A stretch of 64,000 nucleotides of DNA from Citrifermentans bemidjiense Bem (GTDB taxonomy: Bacteria; Desulfobacterota; Desulfuromonadia; Geobacterales; Geobacteraceae): contig NC_011146.1 in assembly GCF_000020725.1 (NCBI RefSeq), positions 248,001 to 312,000 of the forward strand, written 5' to 3'. Of this stretch, positions 20,740 to 29,884 are shown piece after piece; within the stretch, counting starts at the first letter, position 1, and each line of letters opens with the position of its first letter. A program made the translations under genes and the position numbers. The notes under the pieces are model-generated. The model saw nothing but the letters and a program-made list of their open reading frames with translations. It was not told the origin of the DNA and did not search any database.

Positions 20740-21258
20740 GTGACAGACTGCAGACGCATCGATCCTGCAGTAAGAGTTGGACAAACGGGGGACAGCTTGA
20801 AACAAACAGATCAGAAGGTCGTGGCATCGCCGGAAGAAAGGAGGAGAGACTTTAGATTGACCCCCCTGATCGGCATCTACCTCCTTTGCATGCTCCTCAC
20901 TCTTTCCCACCTTGGCGAGCCTTATCCCTTTATGGGGAAGATATACACTGGGGATTCCAGCGAATCCTTGATCTTTGTCGACAGCGTCATCTCCTTGTAT
21001 CTCATAGTAGGGATACTGAAACGGCAAAGGCTAACCCTCTGGCTGCTTATCGCCTATAACTTCCTGGAAAGCGCCAGTGGCATCTCCAACCTGCTTCTGC
21101 TCCCTGTCCAGCAGATCATGACTGCTTCGGGTGCAATGGTTCCCGACTACCACTACCGCATCAACGCTTTCTCGGTCTTCGTCTTGTTCCTGCTGCTGAA
21201 CGTCTTCCTTTATTTCAATCGCGACCGCTTCGATAATAAATCCATCTACTTGTGGTAA
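20740..21258 (+). CDS. Uncharacterised multi-span membrane protein
   Basis: A protein of up to 172 residues with about four hydrophobic segments (approximately residues 43-58, 80-92, 100-125 and 148-160). I do not recognise the family; the layout is reminiscent of DUF2569-type proteins but the match is not secure. The start is uncertain. The GTG at 20740 gives the full length, while a TTG at 20797 behind GGGGGAC gives 153 residues. All membrane segments remain in both versions. There is no evident operon partner. Confidence 0.6.
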   Translation: MTDCRRIDPAVRVGQTGDSLKQTDQKVVASPEERRRDFRLTPLIGIYLLCMLLTLSHLGEPYPFMGKIYTGDSSESLIFVDSVISLYLIVGILKRQRLTLWLLIAYNFLESASGISNLLLLPVQQIMTASGAMVPDYHYRINAFSVFVLFLLLNVFLYFNRDRFDNKSIYLW

Positions 21259-21480
21259 CCCCGCCGGTCCCGATTGCTCTTTACTGGTCGGCTATAGTCC
21301 CGGCGGCTAGCCCGGCATCCCCGCCATGAGCGACATTCTCTCCCTCTTTTTTCTCCCCGCTTGATTCCTAAGCGTCTCCAGAGCCCGGCGGCGTTTGCCC
21401 CCCGGTCTTCAAGGTCGCCCGATCATGCACGCCGCGTTTCGCAGGCATTCGATCTGCGGTTTTGAGCTCACGCCAAAGAA
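21259..21480. other. Intergenic stretch without recognisable gene
   Basis: I see no convincing reading frame or RNA in this stretch between the membrane protein gene and the satP terminator. Confidence 0.5.
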
Positions 21481-21512
21481 AAAGGGCCATGCGGTTGCCA
21501 TGGCCCTTCTCT
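21480..21512 (-). terminator. Terminator after the acetate permease gene
   Basis: AAGGGCCATG pairs with CATGGCCCTT and is followed by a T-rich run on the minus strand. Confidence 0.75.
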
Positions 21513-21568
21513 CTTTATCGTTTTGTCTGCCTGCTCGGCGCGTTGCGCCCGCCTTGGCAGAGGGATAT

Positions 21569-22198
21569 CTATGCGGTGACCTTGCTGGTGGCAACGGCCT
21601 CCTCGGTCTGGGGCTTGTCCTTGATCCATGCCTCGCCGACGGGAAGGTTGATGCCGGATTCGGCATATACGGCAACAGCCATCAGGTAAAGTGCCGAGAA
21701 TGCACAGATCAGCAGGTCGTAAGCTGCGAAGGTCCCGGCAAGGGCGCTGCCGGTAAATTCTTTGACATCGAGACCGATGAAGCCAAGCAGCAGGGTGAGG
21801 AAGATGAAGGCCAATGTCGCATTATGCTTCATGGAGGCGATGAAGAGGATGAAGGTGAAGATGGTCCAGGCCACCAGGTAGAACCCGAGATCGTTGGCGT
21901 TGAAGGCCAGGGTCGGGTAGGAGGCGACCAGGGTCGGGTTCTTCCCGAAGATGATCATCAGGCAAAGGGAAATCCAGAAGGCTCCATAACCGGTAAAGGC
22001 GCAGAAACCGAAGTTGTTACCGGTCCTCATCTCCATCAAACCGGCGACGAGCTGGGCGGTGCCGCCGAAGCAGAGCCCGAGCCAGAGGACGGGGGCGATA
22101 CCGCACCATCCCAGGTTGTGGCATTGCAGCACGAATGTTGTCATTCCGAAGCCGGCGAGGCCGACTACTGCAGGATTTCCCAATTTCAGATCACTCAT
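21569..22198 (-). CDS. satP: Acetate/succinate permease (SatP/YaaH, GPR1-FUN34 family)
   Basis: A 209-residue inner-membrane transporter with six predicted helices. The N-terminal signature GNPAVVGLAGFGMTTF corresponds to the family's NPAPLGL motif. Members carry acetate, and sometimes succinate, in symport with protons, which fits an acetate-oxidising Geobacter. The start at MSDLKLGN is preceded by GGGAGG; the longer upstream reading is not needed. A palindrome sits inside the probable promoter, suggesting repression. Confidence 0.92.
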   Translation of the reverse strand: MSDLKLGNPAVVGLAGFGMTTFVLQCHNLGWCGIAPVLWLGLCFGGTAQLVAGLMEMRTGNNFGFCAFTGYGAFWISLCLMIIFGKNPTLVASYPTLAFNANDLGFYLVAWTIFTFILFIASMKHNATLAFIFLTLLLGFIGLDVKEFTGSALAGTFAAYDLLICAFSALYLMAVAVYAESGINLPVGEAWIKDKPQTEEAVATSKVTA

Positions 22199-22281
22199 TA
22201 CATCCTCCCTATTGTTCAAATTTTGCTTCGCGATATGTGGATTCGCTGCCAGCTTAACGGGAAGCAATGAACATACCAATG

Positions 22282-22310
22282 TTATACTTTTGTGTATTCA
22301 CAAAATAACA
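22282..22310 (-). promoter_or_regulatory. Promoter and embedded palindrome upstream of satP
   Basis: On the minus strand TGTTAT and TATAAC are separated by 17 bases. Within the spacer lies a near-perfect palindrome, TTTTGTG-TATT-CACAAAA (22288-22305), placed as a repressor operator would be. The binding protein is unknown. Confidence 0.5.
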
Positions 22311-22442
22311 CTGTGAAAACGAGGGTTTGGCGTTACAGGGGGAGGGCTCCTGCTCCTGCCGTTTTTGCAGGATTGCGAAAACTCTTTTTCGCTCTTGCGC
22401 GGGGATAGGCGAAAAAGGCGGTAAGTTAGCTAGTTCGACGGA

Positions 22443-22481
22443 TCAGGCCGAATCGGGCCTGATTTCGCAAAATTGCGAAAC
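22443..22481 (-). terminator. Terminator after the large chemoreceptor gene
   Basis: Two consecutive hairpins, ATCAGGCC/GGCCTGAT and TTTCGCAA/TTGCGAAA, lie directly after the stop codon on the minus strand. Confidence 0.55.
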
Positions 22482-22489
22482 TTCCACTG

Positions 22490-24913
22490 CTACACCTTGA
22501 ACCAGGCGACCATGCCATGGAGATCGCCGGCAAGCCGGGAGAGCCCGTCGGAGGATTCCCTGATGCCGCTGCACGAGGCGCGGACCTCGCGCGTCAGCAG
22601 GGCGATCTCCTCGACGTTCTCAGAAACTTCGCTGCTTGCGGCAGACTGTTCTTCGGTGGCGGTGGCGATCCTTCGCACCATATCGTTAACCTGATCCACG
22701 TACTGTGCGATCCGCTCAATGGCCCCGACGGTCGTGTTGACGCGTGTCAATATGGTCCCCACCGCCTCCCGTTCTTCGCTCATCTTGGCGACCGACCGCC
22801 CGACGCTCACCTGCATGTTCTTCACCGTCTGGGTGATCTCGGCGGTGGCGGTGGCTGTCCTTTCCGCAAGTTCCCTCACGCTGTCGGCGACGACGGCGAA
22901 TCCTCGTCCCTGCTCGCCGGCGCGTGCGGCCTCGATGGCGGCATTAAGCGCCAGCAGGTTCGTCTGGTCGGCGATGTCCCTGATGAGGGTGCCGATCTCG
23001 CTGATCTGCGCCGATTGGCCGCCCAGTTCCTCGACCATAACTGCGGTCTCGGTGAAGCTCTGGGCGAAGGCCTGCAACTCGTCGGCCGTAAGCTGCATCG
23101 CACCTTTCCCCTCCGCGGCAATCGCCTTCATCGTGTCGGCGGCGTTGGCTGTGTCGGCGGTGTTCTTAGCCATGTCCATCGTGGTCTGGTTCATCTGGGC
23201 CATGGTGGCGGCGGATCCGTCCACCCTGCTGGCCTGGCGTTCCGCGCCGGTCTCCAGCGCGCCAGCTGTGGCTGCCATCTCTACCGAGCTGCCGGCAAGG
23301 GTGTCGGTGGCCTCTCCGATACTTTTGACCACGTTCCTGATGCTCACCAGCATCCTCGACATGGCATTTTGCACATGTCCCACCTCGTCGTTTCGTGTGG
23401 CTGCCAGATCCACGGCAAGATTGCCTTCGGCGACCTCTTCGGCGACCGTGATGAGGTGCTCGATCGGCCCTGTGATGCTGCGGTAGATCCACATCCCCAC
23501 CAGGGTCCCGATCACTGCGGAGCCGATGGCAATGAGGATGATAAGCATCATGCTGTAGCGGATGGTCCGGTTGACCGTGCCTATGGCAACTTCCTGCCCT
23601 TCCTGGGCCACCGACACGGTTTTCTTTCCTTTTTCCGCCTGTTTCGAGACGATATCGCGCAGCTTGATAGCGGCGCTATCCGCCTTCGCCTCAAGTTGCA
23701 TCTTCTGGTGCAGCTTCTCCAGAATGCCGTTGCGCATGAAGACGGTGTCCCTGATCCCCGCCAGGGAGACTGAAGCCTCCCTTAGTATCCTTGTTTCCCG
23801 TGCAGTACCTGCCGTTTTTATAAGTGTCTCCACCGACCTTTCCGCCACGGCAAGCTTCTGGTATTGCTGGCCGAAGTCGGCGGCAATGGCGTCGAGCTCC
23901 TTTTCGCTGGTAGCGAGGAACAGCCGGCTGGAAAGGGATTCAAGGGACTTGCCTAAGGAGACGATCTCGGTGTTGGTGGAGAGGACGTTAACGGCGGCGT
24001 TTGCTTTGGTGACGTAGCCCGGAAGCCGGGCGGAGAGTTTGCTGACCTGGAGCTGGGATTTGTCGACTTCGTCCTCGATCAAGTCCCACATCTCTGAAAG
24101 CGCGGCGTTTGGCTCCTTCATGAGGGCGTCGACCTGGCGCGGGTCCGCCCCCTCTGTACGTGCCTTGATAGCCGTGTTGGCCTTAATCAGGAAATCGGCG
24201 AATCCTGATCCTAGCGCCTTGTTATTCTTAATGTTGCCGTTTTGCTGGATCCTGGTCAGCGTCCCCGCGAAACGGTCGTGTAAAGCCTTCTTTTCGGGCG
24301 TGCGGAGTATATCGTAGAAGATGAACTGCAGATCCTTCAGGGATACCTTCAGGGTTTCGATGCTGGCGAGCTTCTTCGACAACTTGTCGGCATCCTCGTT
24401 GGCGCTTGAGTAGGCGGCGGAACTCGACTGCTGCAGCGATCGGACCTTGTTCTCCAGCTCCCGGATCTTGCCATTGGCTTCCTGGGCCTTCTGTACGATG
24501 ACCGCACGGGCCTCGCCGGATTCCTTTTCCGATTTAAGCTTCGCAGCCATGGTGGAGAAAAGCTCCTGAGCGACGCCGTTCAATTCCGCCGACGCTTCGA
24601 GTTTCTCCCCCGAGATTTTCTCCAGCCGCTCCAGGGTCTTTTGGACCTCCTCCAGCGATTTCTCCGCCTCTTTTTTGGCCGCGGCATATGCTAGATCGTC
24701 ATGTGCCGCGCCCACCTTAATCAGGTCCGCGGTCGCACCCTGAAGTGCGCGTTGGAATTCGACGGTTCTGACCTGGTAGGGGGTGCTCTTCTCGGTGAGG
24801 TAGGAAAGTTTTCCCTTGATCGAGGTCATGCTGAAGAAACTGCTGACGGAAACTGCGCCGACAGCAACCAGTACTATGCATGAGTTCAAAATCAGTTTTG
24901 CTTTTATAGTCAC
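22490..24913 (-). CDS. Methyl-accepting chemotaxis protein with large periplasmic sensor
   Basis: An 807-residue transmembrane chemoreceptor. One membrane helix near the N-terminus (about residues 8-28) and a second around 470-490 enclose a periplasmic region of over 400 residues, almost entirely helical and longer than a standard four-helix sensor. A HAMP domain and the cytoplasmic signalling domain follow, with the hairpin tip [20 protein letters not shown]. The GTG start is chosen because AAGGAG lies seven bases upstream. No che genes are adjacent. The ligand is unknown. Confidence 0.92.
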   Translation of the reverse strand: MTIKAKLILNSCIVLVAVGAVSVSSFFSMTSIKGKLSYLTEKSTPYQVRTVEFQRALQGATADLIKVGAAHDDLAYAAAKKEAEKSLEEVQKTLERLEKISGEKLEASAELNGVAQELFSTMAAKLKSEKESGEARAVIVQKAQEANGKIRELENKVRSLQQSSSAAYSSANEDADKLSKKLASIETLKVSLKDLQFIFYDILRTPEKKALHDRFAGTLTRIQQNGNIKNNKALGSGFADFLIKANTAIKARTEGADPRQVDALMKEPNAALSEMWDLIEDEVDKSQLQVSKLSARLPGYVTKANAAVNVLSTNTEIVSLGKSLESLSSRLFLATSEKELDAIAADFGQQYQKLAVAERSVETLIKTAGTARETRILREASVSLAGIRDTVFMRNGILEKLHQKMQLEAKADSAAIKLRDIVSKQAEKGKKTVSVAQEGQEVAIGTVNRTIRYSMMLIILIAIGSAVIGTLVGMWIYRSITGPIEHLITVAEEVAEGNLAVDLAATRNDEVGHVQNAMSRMLVSIRNVVKSIGEATDTLAGSSVEMAATAGALETGAERQASRVDGSAATMAQMNQTTMDMAKNTADTANAADTMKAIAAEGKGAMQLTADELQAFAQSFTETAVMVEELGGQSAQISEIGTLIRDIADQTNLLALNAAIEAARAGEQGRGFAVVADSVRELAERTATATAEITQTVKNMQVSVGRSVAKMSEEREAVGTILTRVNTTVGAIERIAQYVDQVNDMVRRIATATEEQSAASSEVSENVEEIALLTREVRASCSGIRESSDGLSRLAGDLHGMVAWFKV

Positions 24914-25185
24914 GTAAAGGCTCCTTTTGAGCGTGGGATTGCACCTGTCTATTTCCACGCGCATTGTACGGTTATCGGTGGCAATCGTCGGTTTCTTGAG
25001 AGGAAACAGATGTGACATTCGCGAAGGCCGTGAGGCGAAATGGAGTATTCCCGCTCGAGACAAAAGCCTCGACCGAAAACGACTGCGACAGCGGGCGCTT
25101 TTTGGGCGGGTTCACTATTGATAAATAATTAGGATTGTCATAAACTTTGGTCAAAGTTCAAGGCGCTTGAAAAACTGGAGTTATC
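24914..25185. other. Intergenic region with an inverted repeat
   Basis: This divergent gap turns AT-rich towards the glycosyltransferase. It holds an inverted repeat, AACTTTG-GT-CAAAGTT, at about 25144-25159. No gene is apparent. Confidence 0.4.
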
Positions 25186-26121
25186 ATGGCAGTTCTTCGA
25201 AGGGTTGTTTCCTTCAGGAAATTTCCTGATCCAATCTTTCAGTACATAGCCGAGTTGGAAGACATCTTCGTGGAACGACTCTGTCTTGATTCGTGTGGGA
25301 TCGAAGAGTGCATCGGCAAGGACGCACACTATGGACCGGATGACTATGACTTCGTCATGGTTCCGATGGCGAGCGATATTCGTTACTTCAGCGATAACGA
25401 CCGAGTAATTCCTTGGGTTTTCGACGTTTTCCCCAAAGACTTTGAGCAGTTCAGGCTGGATATAGCCAAGTTCAAAATTGTCTATCTGACCGACACGGCG
25501 GTCTGTCGCAGGCTGCAGTCCATGGGGTGCGGCCAGGTTCGCTTCATGCCCTTCTCCGTGTCCGATGCGCATGTCGCAGATGGATGTCCGGTGAAGGATA
25601 TTGATATCATTCACTATGGCCGCAGAGATACGGTTCTTGAAAGCTACACCGAGACGCTGTTGCGGCAAAATCCTCAGCTGCACTACGTCCGGACCGAGTA
25701 CGACAGCAACAGGAACAGGCACTATTTTCATTCCAATTTTGGGGGGATGGTCGGGTCCAGTGATGTGCGTGACAACTTCTGGAAAGTACTGGAGAGATGC
25801 AAGGTAAGTTTGGTGTCAATGCCGGGATTTGACCATGGGAGGCGGGAAGGGCTTCTCACCGTACCGATACGTTACTTTGAGAGTGCGGCAAAGTTCTGTC
25901 ACATGATTAGCCGTCATCCCGACAGTGGAGATTTTCTATGGCTCGGGATCAGCGATATTGCTGAAAATGTAAGTAGCTATGAAGAGTTTGAACTTGTTAC
26001 CATGCGTTGTCTGAACAACGCGCTCAGCCCGCAAAAAACCCGCAGCTATGACGAGTTCCTCGCCCACCACGTTGCGAGCAGACGCGCAGACCAGGTCCGG
26101 GAGGATGTGGCGTCGCTTTGA
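25186..26121 (+). CDS. Glycosyltransferase (group 1/CgeB-like)
   Basis: A 311-residue cytoplasmic protein. The C-terminal part carries a pattern seen in CgeB-type and related GT-B glycosyltransferases (KVSLVSMPGFDHGRREGLLTVPIRYFESAAKFCHMI). The P-RYFE-A box would contact the nucleotide sugar. The N-terminal half has a Rossmann-like DYDFVMVPMASD segment. A ribosome site, CTGGAG, precedes the ATG. Its base composition is visibly more AT-rich than its neighbours, suggesting acquisition by transfer. It stands alone without other polysaccharide genes, so the acceptor is unknown. Confidence 0.7.
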   Translation: MAVLRRVVSFRKFPDPIFQYIAELEDIFVERLCLDSCGIEECIGKDAHYGPDDYDFVMVPMASDIRYFSDNDRVIPWVFDVFPKDFEQFRLDIAKFKIVYLTDTAVCRRLQSMGCGQVRFMPFSVSDAHVADGCPVKDIDIIHYGRRDTVLESYTETLLRQNPQLHYVRTEYDSNRNRHYFHSNFGGMVGSSDVRDNFWKVLERCKVSLVSMPGFDHGRREGLLTVPIRYFESAAKFCHMISRHPDSGDFLWLGISDIAENVSSYEEFELVTMRCLNNALSPQKTRSYDEFLAHHVASRRADQVREDVASL

Positions 26122-26220
26122 CCCTATTCGATATGGCAAATATCATTTTGCTTCGTTTTTCCGCAAAACAAGAAGAGGGGTAGTGGGGGGGAGACGGACT
26201 CGATGCTGAACATTTTTTCC

Positions 26221-26283
26221 CTTTTGTAAGACCTAATTTTTGTTTTGATAGACTTGTTTTTTCTTTTGTCAGACTTGTTTTTT
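26221..26283. repeat. Three-copy 21-bp tandem repeat
   Basis: Three consecutive degenerate 21-base units run 26221-26241, 26242-26262 and 26263-26283. Each has a core like TTTTGNNAGACTTGTTTTTT. The units are T-rich and lie after the glycosyltransferase gene. Confidence 0.8.
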
Positions 26284-26342
26284 GGGCCCTGGCCGAATCT
26301 GTAATGGGATCGGCAACTTGGGGGCGAGAAAAATCAACTGTT

Positions 26343-26373
26343 CCGGCAAAAAAACAAACATGTTTTTTGCCGG
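26343..26373. terminator. Hairpin with CCGGC ends and A/T arms
   Basis: CCGGCAAAAAA pairs with TTTTTTGCCGG around a short loop. It lacks a flanking T run outside the stem but resembles a terminator or a small palindromic repeat. Confidence 0.4.
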
Positions 26374-26630
26374 GGCAACATGTCCTTTGGAAGGGGAGGT
26401 TGTTCATCGCTGCAGGTTAGCCCATCGAGACTTCCGTAAAGGGTTTAATTGCTCACGACGAATTGGTTCCTCGAAAAGAGAAGAGCAACAACTCGAAAGT
26501 CTGACATTGCAGGGAGAAAGGCCAATCTTGAAAAGATAGTGTCACTATATGCAGCCTCGTGGTTACCTTCCCCCGCGGAATTGTCGAACTCATCTAGCGA
26601 ATCGGAAGCTTGCGAAAGAGCGAGAACGAA

Positions 26631-26662
26631 AAAGGCCCTTGGATTTCTCCAAGGGCCTTTTC
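26631..26662 (-). terminator. Terminator of tRNA-Pro
   Basis: AAAGGCCCTTGG pairs with CCAAGGGCCTTT a few bases past the tRNA 3' end. It resembles the stem at 17358. Confidence 0.75.
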
Positions 26663-26668
26663 AATAAA

Positions 26669-26745
26669 TGGTCGGAATGAGAGGATTCGAACCTCCGACC
26701 CCCTGCTCCCGAAGCAGGTGCGCTACCAGGCTGCGCTACATTCCG
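26669..26745 (-). tRNA. tRNA-Pro (anticodon CGG)
   Basis: A complete tRNA on the minus strand with acceptor CGGAATG/CATTCCG, anticodon stem CCTGC/GCAGG around loop TTCGGGA (anticodon CGG), a GGTTCGAATCC T-loop and an encoded CCA end. Confidence 0.97.
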
Positions 26746-26780
26746 AGAAGTGAAACTCTGACGGGTCAATCAGATGGAGA

Positions 26781-26810
26781 GGTATACCAGCATTGTCGCC
26801 ATAATGTCAA
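26781..26810 (-). promoter_or_regulatory. Promoter of tRNA-Pro
   Basis: On the minus strand TTGACA (26805-26810) and GTATAC (26782-26787) are separated by 17 bases, upstream of the tRNA. Confidence 0.65.
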
Positions 26811-26936
26811 GCTTTATGACGTAGATGCTTCATTTTTTCCTAGGATGGGCAATGATCGACAAAAATTTCGGCAGCTTATGCGGCATTTTCGAGATCCCGC
26901 CGGTTCGGGCATGATCGCGAGAGATCGAGAAAAACG

Positions 26937-26965
26937 TTGTCATACCCCTGTGGAAGTGATAGAAA
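26937..26965 (+). promoter_or_regulatory. Possible promoter of the menaquinone gene block
   Basis: TTGTCA and TAGAAA with a 17-base spacer lie about 30 bases before the first gene of the cluster. The match is moderate. Confidence 0.35.
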
Positions 26966-26996
26966 CTTGCAGTTCAGCTTATTTCCTGGAGTTGCC

Positions 26997-28343
26997 ATGG
27001 CATTTAAGGACTTGCGAGGTTTCATCGCCGGACTGGAAGCTGCCGGGGAACTCCAGAGGGTGGCTGCGGAGGTCGATCCCGACCTGGAAATCGCCTGTAT
27101 CACCGACCGCCAGAGCAAGCTCCCCGGCGGCGGTAAGGCGCTTCTCTTCGAGAACGTGAAAGGGAGTCCCTTTCCGGTTGCCACCAATCTCTTCGGTTCG
27201 CCGGCTCGCATGGCACTCGCACTGGGCGTTCCAAAGCTGGACCGGCTCTCGGAGGCGATGGACGAACTGCTCCTTTGCCCGGGGCGGGCACCCCTCCCGC
27301 TGCTGTCCGATCGAGCCCCCTGCCGGGAGGTCGTGGAGCGGGCCCCGAATCTGCTGCGCTACCCCTTCCTGAAGAGCTGGCCCGGCGACGGCGGGCGCTT
27401 CATCACGCTCCCGCTGGTGTTCACCAGGGACCCGGAGACCGGCGCTGACAACTGCGGCATGTACCGGGTCCGGATCTTCGGTGAGCGAAGTGCCGGGGTG
27501 CGATGGAAAAACGGCAGCGGCGGCTGGCAGCATCACCGGAAGTACCTCGCATCCGGAGAGCGGATGCCGGTCGCGATCGCCATAGGCGCCGACCCGGCGC
27601 TGACGCTCGCCGCATCGCTCCCGCTCCCCGCCGGCCTGGACGAGGTTTCCTTTGCCGGGTACCTGCGCGGCGAGCCGGTGCCGATGCTCCGCTGCCTCGA
27701 TTCGGACCTCTTGGTTCCTGCGGATGCCGAACTGGTAATCGAGGGGTTTGTCGAGCCGGGGGTGACCCGCAACGAAGGAGCTTTCGGCAACCACACCGGG
27801 AGCTACGACCCGGGCGAAGAGGTGCCGCTGCTGACGCTCACCTGCATCGCGCGCAGGCGCGACCCCATCTGCCAGGCGACGGTGGTGGGCCCTCCTCCCA
27901 TGGAGGACTGTTGGATGGCCAAGGCTGCCGAAAGGCTGCTGCTGCCGCTTATCCGCAGGCAGTGCCCGGAGATCGTCGACCTGCTGCTGCCGCTGGAGGG
28001 AATCTTCCACGGCTGCGCCTTGATTGCAATAGAGAAGAGCCTTCCCGGGCAGGGGCGGCGCGTGCTGGAGACGCTGCGCTCGGAGGGATGGTTGAAGCGG
28101 GGAAAACTTTTGGTGGTGGTCGACGCCGCCGAAATGCCCCTCACGCTGTCGGAAGGTTTCTGGCGCGCGCTGAATGCGGTCAATTTTCCGCGCGATCTGG
28201 CGGTCACCCCCGACGGGTGCCTCGGGGTCGACGCGACGAGAAAGTTCCCGGAAGAGGGGGGCGGGCAGTACAAGGAGTTGAAACAGGATGCATCGGTTAG
28301 TGCCCAGGTGCAGAAGAGATGGCGGGAGTACGGCTTTTTCTAG
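26997..28343 (+). CDS. UbiD-family decarboxylase (menaquinone pathway, MqnL-like)
   Basis: A 448-residue prenylated-FMN-dependent decarboxylase of the UbiD family. The N-terminus (FKDLRGFIAGLEAAGELQRV) and the motifs NCGMYRVRIFG, PEIVDLLLPLEG and PMEDCWMAKAAERL are characteristic. Together with the UbiA- and UbiX-type genes and mqnE/mqnC downstream, it most likely decarboxylates the dihydroxynaphthoate intermediate of the futalosine menaquinone pathway, the role given to MqnL. The start at MAFKDL follows GGAG. It is the first gene of the block, separated from the UbiA-type gene by 21 bases. Confidence 0.88.
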   Translation: MAFKDLRGFIAGLEAAGELQRVAAEVDPDLEIACITDRQSKLPGGGKALLFENVKGSPFPVATNLFGSPARMALALGVPKLDRLSEAMDELLLCPGRAPLPLLSDRAPCREVVERAPNLLRYPFLKSWPGDGGRFITLPLVFTRDPETGADNCGMYRVRIFGERSAGVRWKNGSGGWQHHRKYLASGERMPVAIAIGADPALTLAASLPLPAGLDEVSFAGYLRGEPVPMLRCLDSDLLVPADAELVIEGFVEPGVTRNEGAFGNHTGSYDPGEEVPLLTLTCIARRRDPICQATVVGPPPMEDCWMAKAAERLLLPLIRRQCPEIVDLLLPLEGIFHGCALIAIEKSLPGQGRRVLETLRSEGWLKRGKLLVVVDAAEMPLTLSEGFWRALNAVNFPRDLAVTPDGCLGVDATRKFPEEGGGQYKELKQDASVSAQVQKRWREYGFF

Positions 28344-28364
28344 AGCGCGGGCGGAAAGGCAGGT

Positions 28365-29258
28365 ATGAGTACCCAAGCAGGAGTCGAGATGACATTGTAC
28401 GCCAGGACCAGAGTCTTCCTGGAGATGATAAAGTTCAGCCACACCATTTTCGCACTACCCTTCGCCTTCACCGGGGCGCTCTTGGCGGCAGGCGGGCTTC
28501 CCACGGTATCCCAGGCGGGGTGGATCGTCTGCGCCATGGTGGGTGCGCGCACCGCGGCCATGGGGCTCAACCGGGTGATAGACGCGGAGATCGACGCCAG
28601 GAATCCGCGCACCGCCGGTCGCGCCATCCCCGCGGGGCTTCTGGGTCGGGGCGCGGTGATCTGCTTCATCGTTCTTTCCGTGCTGCTCATGCTTTTCGCC
28701 GCCCGGATGCTGAACCCGCTCTGCCTTTACCTTTCGCCGGTAGCCCTCGGTTTCATCCTGCTCTACTCCTACTGCAAGCGCTTCACGGCGCTCGCGCACG
28801 TGGTCCTCGGTATCTGCCTCGCGGGGGCTCCGCTGGGCGCCTGGATCGCCATACGCGGCAGCGCCGACCTCCCGGCATACCTCCTTGCCTTCGCGGTTCT
28901 CTTCTGGGTCGCCGGCTTCGATATCCTCTATGCGCTGCAGGACATGGAATTCGACCAGGCCGCGGGGCTGCACTCCATCCCGGCGAAGCTGGGGGTTAAC
29001 GGCTCGCTTTGGACCTCGCGCATCTTCCATCTCGTCGCCTGCCTCTTCCTCGCGGCGCTCTATATTTTCATGCACCTTGGCACCTTCTTCCTCGCCGGGC
29101 TGGCAGCCACCTGCGGCATGCTCCTGTACGAGCACCATCTGCTTCGCGGGGGGGATTTAAGCCGCCTGGATGCCGCTTTCTTCAACATGAACGGCTACAT
29201 CAGCGTGACGCTCTTCGCGGCGACGCTCTTGGATAGGGTCTCGGCGGGGGGGATGTGA
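28365..29258 (+). CDS. UbiA-family prenyltransferase (MqnP-like)
   Basis: A 297-residue integral membrane enzyme that attaches a polyprenyl chain to the aromatic ring. It shows the first Asp-rich motif NRVIDAEIDARNPRTAGR and the second DILYALQDMEFDQAAGLHSIP, plus eight to nine membrane helices. Its position between UbiD- and UbiX-type genes and upstream of mqnE and mqnC supports a menaquinone role (MqnP) rather than ubiquinone. The start could also be the ATG at 28389. The stop overlaps the next start. Confidence 0.9.
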   Translation: MSTQAGVEMTLYARTRVFLEMIKFSHTIFALPFAFTGALLAAGGLPTVSQAGWIVCAMVGARTAAMGLNRVIDAEIDARNPRTAGRAIPAGLLGRGAVICFIVLSVLLMLFAARMLNPLCLYLSPVALGFILLYSYCKRFTALAHVVLGICLAGAPLGAWIAIRGSADLPAYLLAFAVLFWVAGFDILYALQDMEFDQAAGLHSIPAKLGVNGSLWTSRIFHLVACLFLAALYIFMHLGTFFLAGLAATCGMLLYEHHLLRGGDLSRLDAAFFNMNGYISVTLFAATLLDRVSAGGM

Positions 29259-29866
29259 AGCCCAGACACTTCACCGTCGCCATCACCGGCGCCTCGGGCG
29301 TCGTCTACGGCCTCAAGGTGGTCGAGGAACTGCTGCGCGGCGGGTCCAGGGTAAGCCTGCTGGTCTCGGAGGCGGGGTTCGCGGTCTTGCGGCAGGAATG
29401 CGGGCTAGATCTAGCGGGTACCCCGGGCGAAATCCTGGACGGTGTGCGCTCGCACCTGGGGCTTCCTGGGGAGCTTCTTGGCTACTACGACTTAAACGAT
29501 CTTTTCGCGCCTATCGCCAGCGGCTCTGCGGCTCCGGACGCCATGCTGGTGGTCCCCTGTTCCATGGGGACGCTGTCGCGGATCAGCTGCGGAAATTCGG
29601 GGAACCTGCTGGAGCGGGCGGCTGACGTCATGCTCAAAGAGGGGCGTCCACTGGTGCTGGTGCCGCGCGAGACCCCCTTCAACGCGATTCACCTCGAGCA
29701 CATGCTGAAGCTGGCCCGGCTCGGGGTGCGCATAGTGCCGGCCATGCCCGGCTTCTACCACGATCCCGAGACCATAGAAGACCTGGTCGATTTCGTGGCC
29801 GGAAAGGTGCTGGACGCAGTGCAGGTGGAGCACACGCTCTTCAGGCGCTGGGGAAGCCGGCCGTAA
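29255..29866 (+). CDS. UbiX-family flavin prenyltransferase (MqnM-like)
   Basis: A 203-residue enzyme that makes prenylated FMN, the cofactor required by the adjacent UbiD-type decarboxylase. Motifs include the N-terminal VAITGASGVVYGLKVVEEL loop, PCSMGTLSRISCGNSGNLLERAADV and LVPRETPFNAIHLEHMLKLARLG. It starts with GTG that overlaps the stop of the UbiA-type gene by four bases, indicating translational coupling. It forms the functional trio with the two genes upstream. Confidence 0.95.
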   Translation: MKPRHFTVAITGASGVVYGLKVVEELLRGGSRVSLLVSEAGFAVLRQECGLDLAGTPGEILDGVRSHLGLPGELLGYYDLNDLFAPIASGSAAPDAMLVVPCSMGTLSRISCGNSGNLLERAADVMLKEGRPLVLVPRETPFNAIHLEHMLKLARLGVRIVPAMPGFYHDPETIEDLVDFVAGKVLDAVQVEHTLFRRWGSRP

Positions 29867-29884
29867 ACGAAAAAGGAAAGAACC

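Larger units (their letters stand above)
26122..26630. other. AT-rich intergenic region without clear gene
   Basis: This roughly 500-base stretch holds a 21-bp tandem repeat and an A/T-armed hairpin, described separately. Short reading frames here look accidental; one on the minus strand overlaps the glycosyltransferase and simply translates the tandem repeat. Confidence 0.5.

Noticed and set aside
22311..22442. Possible c-di-GMP riboswitch upstream of satP or after the chemoreceptor gene
   Set aside because: Geobacter often has GEMM riboswitches, but I could not find the conserved core motifs here; only terminator-like hairpins were seen.
26024..26407. 127-residue reading frame on the minus strand with Lys/Ser/Leu repeats
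   Set aside because: Its repeats simply translate the 21-bp tandem DNA repeat, it overlaps the glycosyltransferase gene, and it lacks a ribosome site.
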